This document shows positions 44,199 to 49,026 of a stretch of DNA of 49,026 nucleotides, piece by piece (the first letter of the stretch is position 1; each line of letters begins with the position of its first letter). The position numbers and the translations under genes are program-made. Source of the DNA: Guillardia theta CCMP2712 (Eukaryota > Cryptophyceae > Pyrenomonadales > Geminigeraceae). Location: contig NW_005434632.1 in assembly GCF_000315625.1 (NCBI RefSeq), positions 344,201 through 393,226 on the forward strand. The letters are read 5' to 3'. Below the pieces are notes generated by a model. That model did not search any database and was not told the origin of the DNA. It worked only from the letters and a program-made list of their open reading frames with translations.

Positions 44199-46220
44199 TC
44201 AAAGAACAACTTCATCATATGTGCTGTCAAGGATCCACGCATCGCGGAGAACGGGAGTCTTGAGCCGATCTGTCTTCTCGACCTTCGTCTTTGCCTTCTC
44301 CTTCTCACGCACGACTCACTTGAAACTCTCCAGCTCTCGTATCCCCTCCTTTGTTACCTCCCTGCCATCCTTTCCGAGTGCCGTGCCCTCTGGATGTTGG
44401 CAGATGAAGAGCGTCGTGTGCTGGCAGGTAGCAGGGAAGAGAAGTTCCTGTTGAGGAGACATCAAAACCATCTGAGCACAACAAGAGACAGAGGAGTCGA
44501 CCTCTGCTATCTCCTCCTGTTCCCTCTTGTCACTCGACGACGCCTTCTCGATGCTCGCCCTCCATGCTCCCTTCTTCCCTCTCTCCCTGCTCATCGAGCT
44601 TCTCTCCGGCTTCGTAAAGCTGCTCTCACTTGGTCTAACAAGCAACGTGAAGATCTGCACCACCCGTCATGTCTACCGCTCGTTCCCGGCCTCCCTCCCT
44701 TCCCTCTCCTCTCTGCCTCCCTTCCCTCTCTGCCTCCCTCACCTCCCCTCCCTTTCTCTCCTCTCTCCCTCCCCTCCCCATCATCTCCCGTCACCTTCCG
44801 GATACGACAGGCGGTCTCAAGCTCGATTCTCTCAAGGCCTGATATCTCCCATCAGCACAGCAGCAGCTCTCGGGAGTAGCAACCTCTGAAGGTGAGGGAA
44901 GGATGGTACTGTTGGATCAAACCCTCTACAAAGAATCCGTCAAAACACTCCTCTCCCTCTCCCTCCTTCAGCCCTCCCTCCCTCCCTCCCTCTGTTTCTT
45001 CCTCCTTTCTTCCCTCCCTGCTTTTCCCCTCTCTTCCTCTCTGTTTCTTCCTGCTTTCTCCCCTTCCTCCCTCTCTTTGTCTCCCTCCCCCTGCCATCAC
45101 CGAGGTCAATCACGACGTTCACCCAGACATCAGTCTGGATCGCGAGGGGGAGGCAGATCCGATGCATGTTGTTGAGGAGGGGAGAGAGGATCATGCTGAA
45201 GGACAAAGATGAGAAGAAAGATACTTCGACGTTGCAACATCAACCTGCTGAATGAGATTGTCTTGTCTTTCCCTTCCTGTGAAACCAACTCCTGTCATGC
45301 CTTACAATCGAAGCAACAAGGCCGTAACCTCTGTTGATAGAAGCAGACTGCAACGAAATCCACTGTGTCCAGAAGGCACAAGGCACTGCAACGAAGTCAA
45401 AACAAGATTGGAAACAGTCACATCAGTTTCAATGTCCAACCTGGAAGACAAGAGTCTTTTGTATCAAGTTCAGTCTTGACGGTTGTTTTGGGATGGCTGA
45501 AGGAATCATATGCTAAGATTATGTGCAATCTTTCAGTTCTTGATCACAAACCTGCTGAAGTCAACAGTATGGTGTAGAGTCCTTTGACATCTGGCAAGAT
45601 GATCATTTTGACGACCCCCTCAGACCTTGTAACTGCATTCACCGGCAGAATATTCTCTGACGATCCCTTTGTCGGATCCCCTGTCACAAAGTCAACCAAT
45701 CATGAACTCAATCATCATCTCAATCATCATCTCAATCATCATCTCAATCATCATCTCAATCAGCATCTCCATTTTGATCATCATTATGATAGGATCATCA
45801 AGTCATGCCTAAGAATTCAAACCTGGAAGAGCTTGATTTGATCCCCGTTTGGCTCGAGAACGACCATAAGCTAGTGGGATCCTAGAATATACGCGGCAAC
45901 AATTCAATCCGAGGAGGGATAGGGGAGGAGGGGAGCTTTGGGATGTAAACGTGATGTTCAGCGATCTCACACCTTGCCATGAGAGCTGTACACAAGAATG
46001 TGATCTTTGATCTTCTGCGGTTCTGTGTCGAAGACTGGCGCGCACGTCTCTGCTCGCATCCAAGTCATGGGTGGGATGGCAACGAGAACTCACCGGTGAC
46101 TGAGTTCGAGGGCATGTCTACGGTTGCTCCCCTGGTCAAGTTTACGCTTCCATCAGAGTCGAAGGTCCGAGAAGCTCCGACTTCTGTTGCGAGTGACACG
46201 CAGGCAGTCAGTAAAAGCAT
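44199..46220 (-). CDS. CFAP20-domain protein (CFAP20DC-like), probable ciliary/centriolar
   Basis: Small exons on the minus strand spell a CFAP20 (DUF667) domain in order: KIKDHILVYSSHGK (about 45990), DPTSLWSFSSQTGIK (about 45870), GSDKGIVREYSAGECSYK (about 45660), IPKQPSRLNLIQKTLVFQ (about 45480), LVPSGHSGFRCSLLLSTEV (about 45370), HRICLPLAIQTDVWVNVVID (about 45150), LERIELETACRIRK (about 44830), then IFTLLVRPSESSFTKPE (from 44663). Landmarks of the family are LPK..Q.LGLIQR.LV, the W-N-x-x-IDL strand and the C-[KR]-[IL]-R-KIFT strand, which resembles human CFAP20DC more than CFAP20 itself. A disordered tail continues to about 44316, and a last exon ends WILDSTYDEVVL at 44199. CFAP20-domain proteins act on ciliary and centriolar microtubules. 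The 5' end is tentative: the ATG at 46220 gives MLLLTACVSLATEVGASRTF, spliced in phase to VFDTEPQK. Confidence 0.72.
45708..45776. repeat. 12-bp tandem repeat in an intron of the CFAP20-domain gene
   Basis: Five copies of aatcatcatctc, the last with gcatctcc, lie between two exons of the minus-strand gene. Confidence 0.9.
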
Positions 46221-46249
46221 GTGCGGATTCAGCAGTGCTCGAATCGATC

Positions 46250-46500
46250 AATGGCAGGCAGGAGACTCTGCGGCTCCGCTACAATTAGGGGAAGACTCTC
46301 TCCCGTGCAGCCTCCCTTCCCCTCCTCCGTCTCCCTCTCTTTCTCATGCTCCCTCCCTCTCGCTCCCCCTCCCCCTCCCTCCTTCGTCTTTCCCCGCCTT
46401 GCTGCCCCATGGATTCTCCGATGCTTCATCCATCAACTGCTCCACCACGCTCCTCCACCACGCTCCTTCAAATCTTTTGAAAACTCTAACACGCCGGGTG
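46250..46500. other. Pyrimidine-rich 5' flank of the CFAP20-domain gene
   Basis: 46300-46400 is a ccctcc/ctccctct-rich tract. There is a short duplication, ctccaccacgctcctccacc, near 46439-46465. No gene was recognised. Confidence 0.5.
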
Positions 46501-46529
46501 AATGACGGTTACTACCCGTTACGATCTAC

Positions 46530-47050
46530 CGTACGCCGCGCGGCGGGCCCGGGGCCCCCAGGCCCCGGGCCCGGGCCACCGGCCGCGCTACCGTGACTAG
46601 CAAATGGCCAGTGCGACAGTGTCAGGGTCAAGCCTCCTCGACTCTCCTGATTGTCCTCGTACTGATTTTTAACTTAACTTTGAGTCACTGAAAGAAGCAA
46701 ATCACTGGTCTAATGACGCCAACTTTCACTATGTCCGGGACTACCACGCCCGGCCCCCGGAGCCTGATTGCCCGGCCCGGGGCAGGAAGCGGTGGCATAG
46801 TGCCGGGCCGGCACTGGGCACGCCGGGGGTAATCACAGTAGTATATCGCCCCGGCCCCCGTGAATCGTGACGAGGCCCGGGAGCTGTACTACGGTACTAT
46901 ACGCCAACTCACTCCGGTACCGCTGCAGTCACGGGGCCAGCCCGGACCCGGGTGCCTCGGCGGATCCGCCGCCGGATTCGGAGGCGCGGCCCTGCGGCCA
47001 CCGTGGCACGGGCCGGGCCGGGCCGGGCCGGCCGGCGCCGCGGCTAACTT
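46530..47050 (+). repeat. GC-rich repeat island with dispersed repeat, copy 3
   Basis: Extremely GC-rich segments (46540-46590, 46745-46860 and 46925-47045, with gggcccggggccccc and gggccgggccgggccggg) surround a less GC-rich piece at 46611-46735. That piece carries the dispersed repeat cagggtcaagcctcctcgac, then tctcctgattgtcctcgtac, tgatttttaacttaac. The same arrangement of GC block and repeat occurs near 29.9-30.1 kb. Confidence 0.7.
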
Positions 47051-47724
47051 GAATCAGCTGAGGCTGCTGCTCGCCCGGGATGCCCTCGTCCCCGTCCAGT
47101 TCGGAATGCAGGTAGAGGGGCAGCCTGCAGGGCAGCCTGCAGAGGGGCAGGAGCGGAAGGAGGAGGAGGGGAGGAGGAGAGGAGAGGAGAGAGCCAGGGC
47201 AGCTCGTCTCGTGAGGATGTGGATGAGAGTTGTCTCCTCCTCCTCCGAAGAGCTGGTTAGATCGCATCGATCGAATGTTCTGAGGATGAAAACGAATTCG
47301 GCCGGAAGCCGCAAGGTCGGAAGCCCCATGGTCGGAAGTGGGAGCGCCGCTTCGTTGTACCCCATGGACAGGAGGACGAAACTGCAGAGCAGGATGCAGA
47401 GGCATGATGCTGGAAGCCTGAGGAACTTGCTGTTGGCGGTATGAAGTGTTGTAACCTTGTCAGTATCCGTGAGTGCTCAACGTGCGCAGGTTGTTTTCTT
47501 GAGCTCCGAAGGCTCGCGGGTTCAGCCCTTTCATGGTACGCACGGCCCAAGGAGGAGCTACTTTGTCCTTGACTTGCGAGGAGGCGACGGGGACGGTATC
47601 GCATGCTTGCATCCTTCCTGCATGGCGCGAAATGATCGAATGCAGATCGACGAGGCTCAACCAAGGACATGATGGAGGCGAGCCTTGCGGCAGGACTGAA
47701 GCCCTTTGAGCTGAGATGCTGCAG

Positions 47725-49026
<1,302 letters not shown>

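Noticed and set aside
46860-47444. 195-codon plus-strand frame
   Set aside because: Its first third is the GC-rich island and a competing minus-strand frame overlaps it. Only the part after about 47054 might be a KH-gene exon, so I did not call it as a gene.

Overview
This is a gene-dense nuclear genome window from a eukaryote. Genes are cut by many short GT-AG introns (mostly 40-250 bp). Introns and spacers are full of microsatellites and polypurine/polypyrimidine tracts, and there is one 213-base assembly gap. Gene content (SHAQKYF-type Myb, RWP-RK, CFAP20-domain ciliary protein, DPP III, and an REI1-like ribosome factor behind a signal peptide) fits a flagellate alga with a secondary plastid. 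A cryptophyte such as Guillardia theta is my best guess. That is inference: no marker gene here proves it.

Layout. 1-1855 (-): a WD40 propeller protein running off the left edge. 1856-2901: spacer with a GC-rich block, a dispersed repeat and a 23-bp tandem repeat. 2902-19802 (+): one 11-exon gene for a secreted protein of about 5,113 residues, with about 30 tandem beta-sandwich-like modules and a C-terminal kelch-like propeller; my exon lengths add to a multiple of three. 21225-23417 (+): an REI1/ZNF622-like 60S maturation factor whose first exon also encodes a signal peptide. 24550-24974 (+): a weak small gene. 25097-29531 (-): dipeptidyl peptidase III, interrupted by the gap. 29560-30650: repeats.

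30828-31292 (+): SHAQKYF Myb. 32265-32780 (-): RWP-RK-like regulator. 33311-37954 (+): threonyl-tRNA synthetase in 36 exons (796 residues). 38132-40955 (-): an SMP + C2 lipid-transfer protein with an apparently lumenal coiled coil. 41704-44155 (-): a coiled-coil protein. 44199-46220 (-): a CFAP20-domain protein directly upstream of it. 46500-47050: a GC-rich repeat island. 47725 to the right end (+): a tandem KH-domain RNA-binding protein whose last visible intron dissolves into a CT/GTCT microsatellite.

The genes do not form one pathway. Themes are translation and ribosome biogenesis (REI1-like, ThrRS, KH protein), peptide turnover (DPP III), membrane contact sites (SMP/C2), cilia (CFAP20 domain, perhaps the coiled-coil gene) and one very large cell-surface or secreted protein. 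Three GC-rich repeat islands (about 2.1-2.7, 29.9-30.6 and 46.5-47.0 kb) share a dispersed sequence and may be remnants of one element family. All gene models come from reading splice sites and conserved motifs by eye; no transcript data were available.
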